From contig CP103021.1 in the NCBI GenBank assembly GCA_024752435.1, positions 1,364,001 to 1,428,000 of the forward strand: a stretch of 64,000 bases of DNA, in the 5' to 3' direction. This stretch comes from Allantophomopsis cytisporea. Its lineage: Eukaryota; Ascomycota; Leotiomycetes; Phacidiales; Phacidiaceae. The notes beneath the pieces were generated by a model. It was not told where the DNA came from and searched no databases. It worked only from the letters and a program-made list of their open reading frames with translations. Shown here piece after piece: positions 10,621 through 22,686 of this stretch; within the stretch, counting starts at the first letter, position 1, and every line of letters begins with the position of its first letter. A program made the position numbers and the translations under genes.

Positions 10621-11171
10621 AGACTTGCTAACTTGGTGAATGGGTTACCATTCGTAGCACGCACGCCACAGCACCAGCTTCGAAGAAAAGTGGATATTCA
10701 AGCAACAGGCCGAGGGACCAGGTCAGATGTGTGACATTTAACTCGGTGATCTTAAATAGTTAGAGTGAATGCTTAAGCTTAAGCTTGATATTTTGTAACT
10801 AATATGCTTTAATTGAGCTCATAATAAAGAGTTATGTGAATGTAAGTATGGTACCAAGTCGACATAGAGTACGAGGGATGCTTTAATACCTTTATTGTTT
10901 TCTCGGTCTGGATCATCGGAGGGACCGCCGTGCACATACCTGTCGTTCTTATTATTCTGCCGGTAAATAACAACAATCCCCGGACTATTCGTTTGAGGAC
11001 AGCTAACAGCTAACGAGACACAGCGCTTTTTGAAACTTGAAGTCGCTCTGGCCTCTCGACCTCTTCTCTCCCTAAAGTATACTTCATTCAGTACGCCTTG
11101 GATGAGGGTATCGAGTTGAAGCTTTATTTTTGAACAGTGTGTTGGGCAACAGTGCGAGAGTATAACTCACA
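10621..11171. promoter_or_regulatory. Intergenic, upstream region of the lectin gene
   Basis: About 550 bp at normal base composition, directly after the AT-rich island. It presumably holds promoter and 5' leader of the gene at 11172. CT-rich runs (about 11046-11085) resemble fungal transcription-start regions. No ORF or repeat is recognisable. Confidence 0.4.
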
Positions 11172-12367
11172 ATGTGGTTCAAAAACCCGCTGCCGTTCCT
11201 ATGCCTTGCAACCTTGGCGATAGCAAGTAGGCAAGTTCAGGAAGACGACAATGGAATCAAAAGTATACCAGTAAGGAATTGCCCGTCTGATTTCGTTGAG
11301 CCGATCATTGTCTGACTATCACAATAGCTTCGCACACACACTCTCGCACAGGTGAGCAATCCGCTCCCACATGCAAATCACCTGAGGACATCCACTGACA
11401 CAATGGCAATCAGCCTTACCTGGATTCTGATATGCAGAGTCGATGGTTCGACTTTGGAGGAGATACAATCATTCGCGCAGATCAGTACGTTTGCTACCTG
11501 CGTACCCCATGGGTGAACACACACTTATAATATTATAGATATATACGTCTGACTTCTGACCGACCATCCCAAGAAGGGTGGCTATTCTCGAGGGTTCCGC
11601 TTACTGCAACAAACTGGGAGGTAATATAGGGCTTCCTGGTCCCCCTTTGAAGCAATCCCCCCTGACAGTATATATAGATCGAAGTCGAATTCAAAATCCA
11701 TGGCAATGGCAACTTACATGGCGATGGTATGGCAATGTGGTTGACGAAGCAGCGAGCTACTCCAGGACCAGTTTTCGGAAGCACGGATAACTTTGAAGGA
11801 CTGGGCATTTTCTTCGACACGTACAAGAACAACCGTCCGGGAACAGTATTCCCTTACGTCATGGCTATGGTTGGTGATGGTCAAACAAGCTACGACAAGA
11901 ACAACGATGGGAAGTCAAACGAATTTGCTGGCTGTTCTGCCCGAGGAATTCGAGGTGCCAGCGTCCCAACTAAAGCCCGTCTCACGTATTTCCAAGACAA
12001 GAGCCTGAAGTTGGAACTCCAATACAAATCCACCGAATCATGGATTTTATGTTTTGAAACCAATGAGCCTCCTGCCATCCCAGGAATCGCGTATCTTGGG
12101 TTCTCCGCCGAAACTGGAGAACTCACCGATAACCACGATATCATAGCTGTCACAGCTAAGAATCTCTACAATTCTAAGCCTGAAAGTACAACCTCCAAGA
12201 CAGGATCCGGACCTAGTAGACAGCGCGAAAGAAACCAAAAGAAGAAGAAGCAGGGTGGAAGCTGGACCTGGTTCTTTATCAAGATTGTACTGTTCTTCGT
12301 TGCATGTGGAGGTGGTTATGTAGGATACACGGCATACCGTGCGAGCCAAAGGAGCCACAGATTTTAG
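11172..12367 (+). CDS. L-type (legume-like) lectin, VIP36/ERGIC-53 family
   Basis: Type I membrane lectin expected to bind high-mannose N-glycans and help glycoprotein cargo move between ER and Golgi. Exons: 11172-11270, 11328-11351, 11414-11484, 11539-11620, 11678-12367; four introns of 54-62 nt. A signal peptide (MWFKNPLPFLCLATLAIAS) comes first. The luminal lectin domain follows, with SRWFDFGGDT, the Gly/Asp-rich HGDGMAMWLTK and the metal/sugar-site segment GIFFDTYKNN, then NDGKSNEFAGC. A basic Ser/Lys linker precedes one transmembrane segment (FFIKIVLFFVACGGGYVGY) and a short cytosolic tail ending in Phe, as in ER-exit signals of this family. About 321 aa, typical of VIP36-like proteins; no coiled coil as in Emp47. 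Confidence 0.85.
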
Positions 12368-13132
12368 GTATTGCAGGATAGTTAGAAAAAGAAAGAAAAA
12401 AGGCATTTTGCGGTTCAGATAGGTAGGCACTGGAAGTCTTTCAACCGGGGGTTATATGAAACCCAAGCCTTCTTCATTACGTGTAACGGTCAATGGCAGG
12501 TTAAGAACCGGTGTTTATCAACTAGTACGCTTCGATGAGTGCTCTAGCCAATAATACGTTCTCGTATTTGAAATAGAGTGAAGTATCTCCAAAACATGAT
12601 CTTTCATTTTAGTAAAGTTCAATCTCTTTGTTTCGGTCTTTTTGTGTCGCAACCCTTCGTTTATGTTTATTCTCTTCTGCTCATGTCATCTAGGTAGGTC
12701 TAGCTCGTCGTTGACAATTCAACCGAATGTTCAACTACCTTTCGGTGTTATGCCTCTGAGTTTTTATGCAAGGTCCATTCGTTTTATTCTTTCCTGTTAG
12801 ACGGACAAATCACATTTATTTGCTTCGCATAATGACTGCTACGATTCACAGTATGCCTGCAATATCAATTGGCTTTCCATTTGCAGATTAGGGGTTCTCT
12901 CTTGGTCTCCTGTAACCTTGTATGCAAGTACCCTTGATACCCCGCATCTCTGCATTTTTCTACTCTGTTGATCGCCTAAGAGCTCAGGAATTCCCTTGAT
13001 GGTAAAACAAATAAAACGAAAACGATTTCCATGCTTTCATTAATGTGCCTGAAGATTGCTGCAGAAATTTGACTTTCTGCTTTTAGGTGCTGAGAACATT
13101 GGCCGTGGTCAAAACTATCAATTGTCGCCAGT
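12368..13132. other. Intergenic between lectin and alpha-galactosidase genes
   Basis: 765 bp, T-rich, with no supported coding frame. It holds the 3' end of the lectin transcript and the promoter of the galactosidase. A CTTTTAG just before 13087 could be a 5'-UTR splice acceptor. Confidence 0.4.
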
Positions 13133-14875
13133 ATGACAAGATCACGCATTTCTTGGCTTTCGATCGCTTCAATTCTTCCTCTGCGCTACTGGGCCTTGGA
13201 AAATGGTATTGCAAGAACTCCTCAGATGGGTTGGGTAAGTCTGCAACACAATTTTGTAAAAGCTTACTCACAAATCTTAGAACGATTGGAACGCTTTTGG
13301 CTGTGAGGTCTCTGAAGAGCTGGTAATGCAAACAGCTGAACTGGTTGTGGACTATGGGCTCAAAGACTTGGGTTATCATTACGTTATTTTAGATGACTGC
13401 TGGTCAGCTGGCAGAACATCCAACAACACCTTAGTAGCAGATCCTGCGAAGTTCCCAAAGGGGATGACTGCTGTCGGAAATCACTTGCATTCACTTGGAC
13501 TTGGCTTTGGCATATATTCTGACGCTGGGAGTATGACTTGTGCTGGGTATGCAGGGAGCTTGGGTTATGAAGAAATAGATGCGAAAACCATCGCAAGCTG
13601 GGGCGTGGATTATTTGAAATATGATAATTGTTTCAACGAAGGAGAAGCTGGTGATCAACTTATCAGTCGTGACCGGTGAGTTCGTGGTTACCATGAACAC
13701 AATTATTATGACTGACGTTATTCAGCTATGCGAAGATGGGCGAAGCGCTGAATGCTACAGGACGGCCAATTTTGTATTCCATTTGCAATGTGGGGATCTT
13801 CTAGCTGATAATACCAGATCTCTTTGCTGAAATTCACTAGTGGGGAGAAGACTATCCCTGGTTATTCGCTTCCACAATCGCAAACTCATGGCGCATGTCT
13901 GGTGCGTGAACACCCACAAAGAACTGCGTCTTATTTGATTATTAATGTTCTTGCAGGAGATATCTGGGATACATTTGACAAGTACGATGTACGCTGTCCA
14001 TGTGAAGGTCCAGAAGCATATGCATGTAGAAACCCGAACGGTGTTCACTGTTCTGTGGCCAATATACTGAACAAGGCAGCTTTCATAGCACGCAAGGGGA
14101 GACCTGGGGCATGGAACGATCTGGACATGCTCGAAGTTGGCAATGGAGGCATGTCCGATGCGGAATATAGGACCCATTTCAGTACATGTAAGTCACAAGG
14201 CCTATAATGCAACTCTGGTTGGTGGTTGCTAATTTCGAGATAATAGGGGCTGCATTGAAGTCTCCACTGATAATAGGGACAGATCTTCGTGTATTGGATC
14301 CCCAAGCATTAAGTATACTCAACAACCCAGCGGTAATTGCAATAAACCAGGATCCACTTGGTAGTCCGATTGCTAGACGCTGGATCCGTCCTATCCCTGG
14401 TGGCAACAAAAGGGAAGAGTTTCAGCTCTGGTCTGGAAAGTTGACATCAACGACAGGTGGTTTATATAACGATATGGTTGTTCTCCTTATAAATGGTGGG
14501 AGTAGCAATGCAACAATGACAGCGACACTTGTGGATATCTTTGACGATCTCACATATTCCGCCAAGATGATCCAAGTAGCCTCGAGCTGGGAGGTTCGAG
14601 ATCTATGGACAGGAAGAATGAGCATTGAGAATGCTGCTTCGATCATCAATGGTACGACAATTTTAAACAAAGCAACATCTGATGGCAAAGAGTGGTACAA
14701 TACGACTCAGACAAGTTATGCTCAGGGTCTAATAGCAGCTGATGTTAGAGTCCTTGGCATCGTAGATGATTTGGTGCTTGCCAATGGAATTCTAACGACT
14801 ACTGTGGAAGCTCATGGTATTGCTATGTTTAGACTTAGGTACTCTGGAGGCTTGAGAAAGAAGGATGAGCTATAG
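13133..14875 (+). CDS. aglB: Secreted alpha-galactosidase, glycoside hydrolase family 27
   Basis: Hydrolyses terminal alpha-1,6/1,3-galactose from galacto-oligosaccharides and galactomannan outside the cell. Exons: 13133-13234, 13281-13675, 13726-13789, 13841-13901, 13957-14187, 14247-14875 (1482 nt, 493 aa); introns of 46-59 nt. A hydrophobic signal sequence follows the ATG. The mature start ENGIARTPQMGWNDWNAFGC is the GH27 signature. The nucleophile Asp lies in YLKYDNC (about residue 149) and the acid/base Asp in GAWNDLDMLEVGNGG (about residue 264). A C-terminal beta domain follows. Several N-glycosylation sites are visible (NNT, NAT). The third intron has an unusual GTGGGG donor, but splicing there is needed to give SICN-WGEDYPW. 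The aglB-type name is by resemblance. Confidence 0.92.
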
Positions 14876-16619
14876 AATATATGAGTTAATAATGACATCC
14901 GAATGGTTTTTTCATTCTGTCAACGTTATATCTTTTAGTTTAAGGACTGATAGGTATTGTGACCTAATTGTGTTTATCTCATATAGAAGTCAGTAGATCA
15001 TTGGCTCTCTATAATGGTATAGTCTTCAACAGCTCTATATGTTTCAACATGTACACAGATCTTAGTGACTTTATATATCTCATCCGAACACAGCCGAACA
15101 CAACTCTACGAGGCTCTGATTCGAGTGGTTAGTCCATCTTGAAAGATTTAGAGGAACGGCCAAGTGAAGAATGGAAAATGGGCCTAGATCAATTTACAAG
15201 TGAATTGTTTCTCAATGCAAAATCAATATATAAATTACAATTATTAGCAAGGTACTGCGCTTAAATACTCGGAACGAGGGTAAGCCTAGTGGGCCGCAGT
15301 CCACAGGAGGTAGGATTGAAGGAGAGATAGAGCGAAGAGAGCAAGATGAGAGATTTCCAGGGAGAGGTGGGAATGTTACCGATACACCAGTTCGGATAAT
15401 AAAAATAATGTCCGAAAATATACATATTTTATCGAAAATGAGAGATCGATTCTGCATCGGCATCGGCATCCAGAGATGTATTATATATTCAACAGAATTC
15501 TCAAGCCTGCTGTATTCAAACCCGAGTATTTTCTTTGAAAGTTCATTATATCAACAGACTCTTCGCCTTTTCGTGCTCAAAAGCCCCTACATTTGAGGTG
15601 AAAGATATAGCTCTTGCTGCAACCTAGTAACTACATAACAATATAAAAATATCAGCTCCTGGAAGCATTTGGATGTATTGATCTCCACTCATTTTAGAAT
15701 AGCTCTTGCGTCCCGGGGGTCTGGATTCCTTCTATTTGACAGTTAGTTTGGAGAATATTACCGTCATGTTACAGTTGTCAAGTGATTATATTGTTGGCTT
15801 ATGTATACAGGCAGATGAGGGCCACCAGTGCGAACGTTACACAAGTTTCTCTGTATTGATCATAGAAAAGTGGCCACTTTGAGAGCATTATGTACATCCA
15901 CAGGCTTACTGGAAGGCTGTTGACTATATGCAGGTCTGTTCAACGAATCGTAACGTCAGCCGTTTGGAAATGCAAGAAATTTAGCGAAAAAAACAAAAGC
16001 CTATCGAGTTCTGCATCTCAGTGTTATACACTGTACTTATTTATGATTTATCCTTCATCATTAGCTACGTGAAGGATCTTGACTCCTGGCATACACTGGC
16101 AATAGAACTGTTTCTCGAATTTGACAGTAAGAAGTATCGAAGCACACTCAGATGATTTGGTCCTGCAGTTATAAACCAAGTCTCCATATGACAGTCGTGA
16201 GATTGATTCATGTTGCAATTGCCGATTTGCTACATGATCTTGCAAGCTTTTCAATTTATAGCTTCACTTGATAGAGCATGGCCAAGTCGCAATGATATCT
16301 GTGCGTAAGAAAACGGACATACACTTCTTGGACAGCAGTCCAAACTGGAAAGGCGAAAGGAAGAATTTGAAGAGGCACCGGATATCAGTAAGTTATCGAA
16401 AAGTTGGTTGATGGTAAGGACGTCACAAATTCGGAGACCCGGAAGACATTGAATGTCTGAAGAAACAGGAACGAATGCGGAAACAACGACCCAACTTCAT
16501 AATGTTATAAAAAGTCTATGATACTATGTCGTCACACAATGCATTATGGAAAAGAAGCCTCTGCGATGTACAATAGGATTTCCGTTTCCCGAAGGAATGA
16601 ACCTCAACCCAATATTGCT
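14876..16619. other. Convergent intergenic region
   Basis: 1.74 kb between the 3' ends of the galactosidase (plus) and ATP16 (minus). Scattered ORFs of 60-85 codons have no homology I recognise and no coding-like pattern. No repeat is seen. Confidence 0.5.
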
Positions 16620-17418
16620 TTACTTGAGAACGGCTTGAAGACTTTCCAAAACCTGTATATGATGTCAGATGGACCACAAGTCAACAGTGACGTAGAAAGA
16701 AGTCTTACCTCGAGCTCGATCTTGGCCTCAGCAATATCCTGCTCGGAACCACTTCCACCAACGATCTTTTGTGCCTCGGCGATTTGCGATCGGACAGCGT
16801 CGGCGCTGAAGTCCTCAAGTGGGAAACCCTCGACGGCATTAATGCTGAGCTGGGAGTTTGGCTGGACAATAGCGAAACCACCAGAAACTATAGATATATA
16901 TCAATAATGTATTCTTCAACAACGACCCGAAATCGACGTACGGAAGAATTGCTTGCTGCCACCGCTCTCCTCAATGACCTCAACAAGTCCTGGCTTCAAT
17001 TGCTCGATGGATGGAACGTGGTTGGCGAGAACACCCATCTCTCCAGACTCGGCTGGAATGTTGACCTGGACGACATCCTGGGACTTGAAAACAGACTGTA
17101 ATGTGGAGAGTCAGTCACTAAAACTTCGACCCCCCTCTAGCCCCCTCTTGATTGTTCCCCCAAATATCATCATTTCATTATCGGCGCAATCGGCTTTCCG
17201 AGCCCTAGCACTATCGACGGCCATCCTATACATACCTGGTGAGGCATAACCAAGCTCAACTTGATCTGTGGTAACAATTAGCATTGTTAGTTGAGGAGCT
17301 GGACTGGAAGACGGACCTTGTCTGCGACAGCATCGGCGTAACCTCTGCGCTGGAGAGGAGCGCTGAAAGCTGCCGGGCGAGCTCTAAGAGCAGCACGGGC
17401 GATGCGGAAGGAGTTCAT
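16620..17418 (-). CDS. ATP16: Mitochondrial ATP synthase F1 subunit delta
   Basis: Central-stalk subunit of F1Fo ATP synthase, equivalent to bacterial epsilon. Minus-strand exons: 17317-17418, 17236-17265, 16942-17095, 16709-16887, 16620-16652 (498 nt, 165 aa); introns of 51, 140, 54 and 56 nt. An Arg-rich presequence (MNSFRIARAALRARPAAFSA) ends near QRRGYAD. The beta-sandwich domain follows: KLSLVMPHQSVF, VNIPAESGEMGVLANHVPSI, then the SGGFAIVQPNSQLSINA segment. Two C-terminal helices end LESLQAVLK. Length matches fungal orthologues. The very short second exon (30 nt) and the 33-nt last exon are both required to keep frame. Confidence 0.93.
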
Positions 17419-20400
17419 GATGAGAGGAGGTGTCAATTGGTATTTGCGGTGATCAATCGCAAGGAGAGCTGTTGTCGTTCTCGAAGTTCGGGACTCGCTT
17501 CAGATTTGAAATTGGTTCCTGAGGCCTCATAGTCACGTGTGAGTGAAGATGAATCCTTCGAAGCAGCAAACGTAAGGCATGGATCATCAGATGGTATATT
17601 CATCAACTCAACGTTGCCAAATTATGGTGTTGGATGTCAAGAAATATAACTATTTCGTTCTTGGAAAGCAAAGTTGTGTTTATAAAAAAGAACCCAAAAT
17701 CATTTTCGGCTTATCTTTGTTGCAAGAGGACGTCCCTCAGCTGATTATGCTATGAGAGAGGCAACATACTCCGAAAGACTTTGGAAGTGACAGTAATTTC
17801 ATTGTGACAAAGAGTTGAAATCACAATGTATATCTAGTTCGAAGGAAATCATACCTTTTAGTTAGTGACTGCCTAGCAAGATATGTCGGTGGACCTGGGA
17901 AATATCCTATTGTCTTCATTGCCACTTGTATCATGGATATTCTCCTAAACTTATCATCAAGGCACGGTAGTGTGATGATTCATATAAGAACGAACGAAGA
18001 GTCTACTTCTGATCGCTCTGCTCACATGGTCCTGAGACTTCAAACGGCGTAACCATCAGAATTATGAATAAGCATCTAATGTTTCGTGGTAGATGCATCA
18101 TACATAGGGTTACCCCCATATCGATACATTGAAGCCACTCTGTCATACAGAATTTATGCAAGATAGGAAAATACTTGTAGTGTGTATTTGGAAACTCCCC
18201 ACTTGAAAGAGTGAATTCGCTGGGGGTTTCGGGTTGATTGTTTTATAGTTTGGTATGGATTGCTTCATAATTGTTATCAAGTCCTATATCGCTATCTGAA
18301 TGACGAGTGAGTTACGTGTCACGTGTATATATATATATTTTGGATCTTGAAGCTGCATTCGACAGTTTTGTTTGTGTTACATTACCGTCTGATGATGCTA
18401 GTCTTCGCTCATCGGATGCCTTGTCTGCATCTGGTGAGGAGTACTTATGGAAAGAAAGGTTGTTAGAGTTGAAGTCTTCAAGGGTATTCATGACTAGGGG
18501 GGATCTGGATGGTTTCTCGACAATTCCACTGGTGTAGATTAATCCCTCATGAGAGGGCTTGAGCGCGAAAACGCCAAAATGTCGTCAATTCTCGGAGTAC
18601 TCTGCGGGGGCTCCAAATTGCTGGTAACGTCTGTTCGATTATCGTATCCATCCTTGAAGATTTTATCTTAAGGTAAGCAGCAAATTGGAATCTTAAGGGC
18701 TACTGGAGTATTGTTTTGATATACATACGAGAAGGTGACGATAGTCCGCCAATGTGATGAGATATTACACTAGTACTGTAGAAGATTTCTCAAACTTGTT
18801 GGGTCGTCTTACTTTTCTATCATCTTATCATATGTGCGTAGCAGTTGAGTGGCCTTGGTCTCTAACAATGAGTAAGTTGCCAACGAGATTCCCTGCGTTT
18901 CTGAAGTCGGCACAAGAATCCATACACATCCATTTCCAATAGAAGTCAGAAAAACATTCAATGCTGCAATGCTACCCACAGACCAGTCCCTAAGCAGCGC
19001 CTCTTCTCACAAAGCCGTCCGTGTGCTCGCATTTTCAAAAGCCTCCACATCTACCCGGTACGGAGCATCGTATCCAGTACTCTCACTCAGTATGGGTGTG
19101 GTTCAATAGCATGGAATTGTTGTTGAACATAATACTATCAAAGATTCATCTGCTAAGTACGTCGAGAGATCTCAGTGCCCGTTCCTCTCATGCGTTGTAG
19201 GTAGTATACTTGAGTGTGTATTATTGGACGAGTACTTCCCTCATACTAGAATAATATGTACTACGTAAAGTACAAGGAATTTGTTTGCATGAATTGATGA
19301 AGTCCAATGCGCCCACGCTTCCCGAGTTGAAACAATCATACTGTATGTACATACATATGTCGCGCACCACCCGCTTACCTATTAGCTGTGCGGGGAGATA
19401 GGCCGAGTGTTTTCACTCCCTCCCTCCCTCACTTTCTCTCACACTCTCACACACACTCCCTCTCCCTCACTCTCTGCCGCTTACTCACTCATAGGTTGGT
19501 TTTGAGTGAAGATCAAGGGAGCACAAGGACATGGGTTGCATGAATGACTCCGAAGTGGATAGTGACAACGATGCTACATACATACACGCACGTTACTTCG
19601 TACAGACGTTGTTCAGAGATGGGGGGCCAACGAGTAAGGTACATACCTACCCAGGTATGTAACAACTAAGTCTTCCAAGTATTCCGCTCACACTTTGCGC
19701 TGCACATTATGTATGTACTTCACTACCAGCGAAGCCATGTTTAAATTCTCGCATGAATGGTTGATGAAAGTAGTAACTAATACGCAACCATGGTCCGGTA
19801 GTAGGAAGTATCCATCGATGTTAAGGTTCAAGTATGTACAGCAAGTAGGTATGAATGAATGATGGCGCAGTCAAAAGAGCAATTATCTGAAGCTTGAGTC
19901 GAAGCAGACCGCTAGATCAGACGGCTCCACATGCTCTCACTCCCAGGCGTACGACATGTCGTATTGCTAGGAGTCTGTATGTATCGATAATCTTGGGTGC
20001 TTTCTGAGATGCTGCTCTGCTGCTGCTGTTGATGGTCGAATCGAATCCGTGATCGTCACTCTGCAGCGTGCACGTTATCCTTCACAAACATATATGTGAT
20101 GAGTAGCTTTTTCTTGCAGATTGCAGTTTCACATGGCAATCTTATGGTTAAGCCGTTGGCTTCGTTCCTACATTCCATGCATATGTCTTATGAGTTTCCG
20201 GTATCATGGGAACACCAGCATTGAGTCTTACTGCGTAGTACCTGGAGTGCGTGCGTAGGAGAAGAGCGGGAATGTTCAGTCATTCTTTTCGGGAGAAATT
20301 GGGACATATTATTGTGGTGTGTGTACTGCCACGACTGCTGCGTGCGGAAACATTCATGACATAGACATGTAGGTCGAAGCGGTGGGGAGGGGGCTAGACT

Positions 20401-20871
20401 GTTGCAAAGTAATTTTTTTTCTTCAAGAGGACTCCGCAACGGAGCGAAGAGAACGGCCGCTTATTCATTTTTCCCTTTTTTTCCCCCCCCTGCAAGCTAG
20501 AAGTTGAAAGGTTGGAGTCCTGTCAAGTCAAGCAGAATCAAAATACATGATCGAAATAATCGACATACTAGTGTGTTAATTTCACTCCACTACTCTCGAC
20601 TCTAGTGCTTTACTTTCCACAATTTTATTTCTACGGAGAAGGCAGTGTACACAGTACAAAGAAATCCGTTAATCAGTACCGGGGGGTTAACGGAGAAAGC
20701 ACCAGCTCAGCAGTATTTGTCCAATAGCATGTATGTATGAATATGAAAAAGTGCCTATGTACGTAGTACCGAGTAGATTACTGACTTCCTTCCCTCTGTC
20801 TCCGTCAAGTGTTTGTCGGTCCGTCGTCGCAGAGAGGAAAGAATGCGAGATACAACTCCGGCAGTATCTGC

Positions 20872-20931
<60 letters not shown>
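20872..20931. repeat. (GTA)20 microsatellite
   Basis: A perfect 60-bp trinucleotide array. It generates the artefactual poly-Ser, poly-Val, poly-Leu and poly-Tyr frames on both strands here. Confidence 0.98.
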
Positions 20932-20971
20932 AACATGGCCAACCGACACAACCCACCTCACACACAAGTAC

Positions 20972-20996
20972 TTCATTCATTCATTCATTCATTCAT
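20972..20996. repeat. (TTCA)n microsatellite
   Basis: Six tandem TTCA tetramers shortly after the (GTA)20 array. Confidence 0.9.
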
Positions 20997-21373
20997 ACAC
21001 ACTTACAAAAGCAGACATATACATACTCAGTGTTCTACCCATCAGAGACTAGTTTTTACTCACATTGCAGTGTATCCATCATATCCTCTCCATCATTGCC
21101 AGCAGTCTCACATCAGTTCCAGACCTATAATAATGATGGGATTTGATAACCGTGATGCAGTGATATAACGAAGGGTGGGCATGGGAGGGGTTGTCACATT
21201 ACTACAGTACAAGTAATAGGTAGGTAGGTAGGCAATTCATTCAACAGGTAAAGAAAGGTAAAGGTAAAAAGTACCTACTACTAGTCACGGGGATGTGTGT
21301 ACGGAGTAGGTGAGTTGGTGGGGATTGATTGTCTTGTGGTGTATGTGCCGGTAGTCCATGATCTGGTCCGGCC

Positions 21374-21413
21374 AAGTCAAGTCAAGTCGAGTCAAGTCGA
21401 GTCAAGTCGAGTT
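21374..21413. repeat. Tandem AAGTC/GAGTC pentamers
   Basis: Alternating AAGTC and GAGTC units, about eight pentamers, giving a 10-bp higher-order period. Confidence 0.85.
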
Positions 21414-21545
21414 CAAGGTCGGTCCTGTTCTAAGGTTGAGCGAGATCAGCTTCCAGGGTGGATAATAATGGCTCGCATGGCTGGACTGACCACCAAAACA
21501 GATCAAAAACGAAACATCATACACACACATACTCTTTATACTGTG

Positions 21546-21546
<1 letters not shown>

Positions 21547-21579
<33 letters not shown>

Positions 21580-21590
21580 CATACATACAA
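21547..21590. repeat. (CATA)n microsatellite
   Basis: A run of CATA tetramers with one TATA interruption. Confidence 0.9.
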
Positions 21591-21891
21591 ACTGTATGTA
21601 CATATCGCGTAAGTTAAAAAAGGCTTTTGGCGTGTGCCCACATCAGCACAGCATGTCCTCCGAATACACACGAAATCCTGATCCCCTCTTCACTTCCACA
21701 CCCACTATTACTCGACTCCCCCCAATTCCTTCCCTCCTTCTCCTCCTCCTCCTCCCCCTCCCAACTCCCAACTCCCAACTCCCATTGATTCCTACTACCA
21801 CTAATCCTGATCCCTCTCTATTCTATTACTATTACTTACTCTCCGTTTCTCACCCCCCCCCAACCCCACTCGCTCACTCGCTCGCTCTCTC

Positions 21892-21911
21892 GTGTGTGTG
21901 TGTGTGTGTGT
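21892..21911. repeat. (GT)10 dinucleotide repeat
   Basis: A pure GT run within a CT-rich leader-like stretch. Confidence 0.9.
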
Positions 21912-22098
21912 GGTGTAAAGCGCGATTCTTGCCCTCACCCTCCTTCAAATCTAACGCCCGTCGCCCTTCCTCTTAATACTCCCCTTCCTATTCTTCAAAA
22001 TCCCTTCAGACATTATTACAATCTCCACGCATAATAAGACACTTCGCCCAAGTGCTTGTTTTGACGCAGCTTGCGCAAAACGGAAAGCGGCTGTGTGT

Positions 22099-22128
22099 GA
22101 GAAGAAGAAGAAGAAGAAGAAGAAGAAA
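22099..22128. repeat. (GAA)n trinucleotide repeat
   Basis: About ten GAA/AAG units roughly 560 bp upstream of the DUF2457-like start codon. Purine-rich on the plus strand. Confidence 0.9.
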
Positions 22129-22686
22129 AGGAAGACATCGGACGGCTGTCCAATTACAAAGCAATTGCAACTCTTGCCTTGACTTTGTGAGGCGCATTCT
22201 TCCGGCTGTCCTCGCCCCAACGTCATTCTACAGCCCTCGATCAGCATTGCGATCCCGAAAATATCTTCTTAAAATAATCATCCACGATCCCATTGATATA
22301 TATTCCGCAATCACCATCCACCATCCATCGCTCTCCACTCTTCAACCTCAGGAATACCTCTTTTCCAGTCAACATGTCCGAACGATTATAGCACCACTGT
22401 CCCTAGGGACGCCATTCAACAGTGGCACTTTGAAGATCGCGCACCTTGCGTGACCATCGCCACGACTTCGCTCGACCTTGAGTCTCTCAATACCCTCGTG
22501 AGAGTGTCAATCAAACCCGCGTGCTATCGGCGACATCGTCGACTATCGCATTTACCAACTCAACTCTAACGCTCTCGCACTCCCTGACTGCGACACATTC
22601 TGGAATACCATTATTCACGAACTACCAACTAAACATACATATTACTACTTGACTTGGCGCGAAAACGACAATAAGCACTCGCAATC

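Larger units (their letters stand above)
17419..22686. other. Long gene-poor interval, microsatellite-rich in its right half
   Basis: 5.3 kb without a gene I can support. The left half (17.4-19.3 kb) is ordinary A/T-leaning intergenic DNA. From about 19.3 kb on it is dense in TACGTA/GTATGTAC motifs, CT-rich tracts and simple repeats: a (GTA)20 array, TTCA, CATA and GT arrays, and GAA. Because the next gene starts at 22687 on the plus strand, the right 2 kb with its CT-rich tracts is likely a long promoter and 5' leader. A 59-codon minus-strand ORF (18315-18491) is the only coding-like candidate, and weak. Confidence 0.5.

Noticed and set aside
20687..21168. Poly-Ser, poly-Val, poly-Leu and poly-Tyr ORFs
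   Set aside because: Created by the (GTA)20 array read in different frames; no coding evidence on either side.
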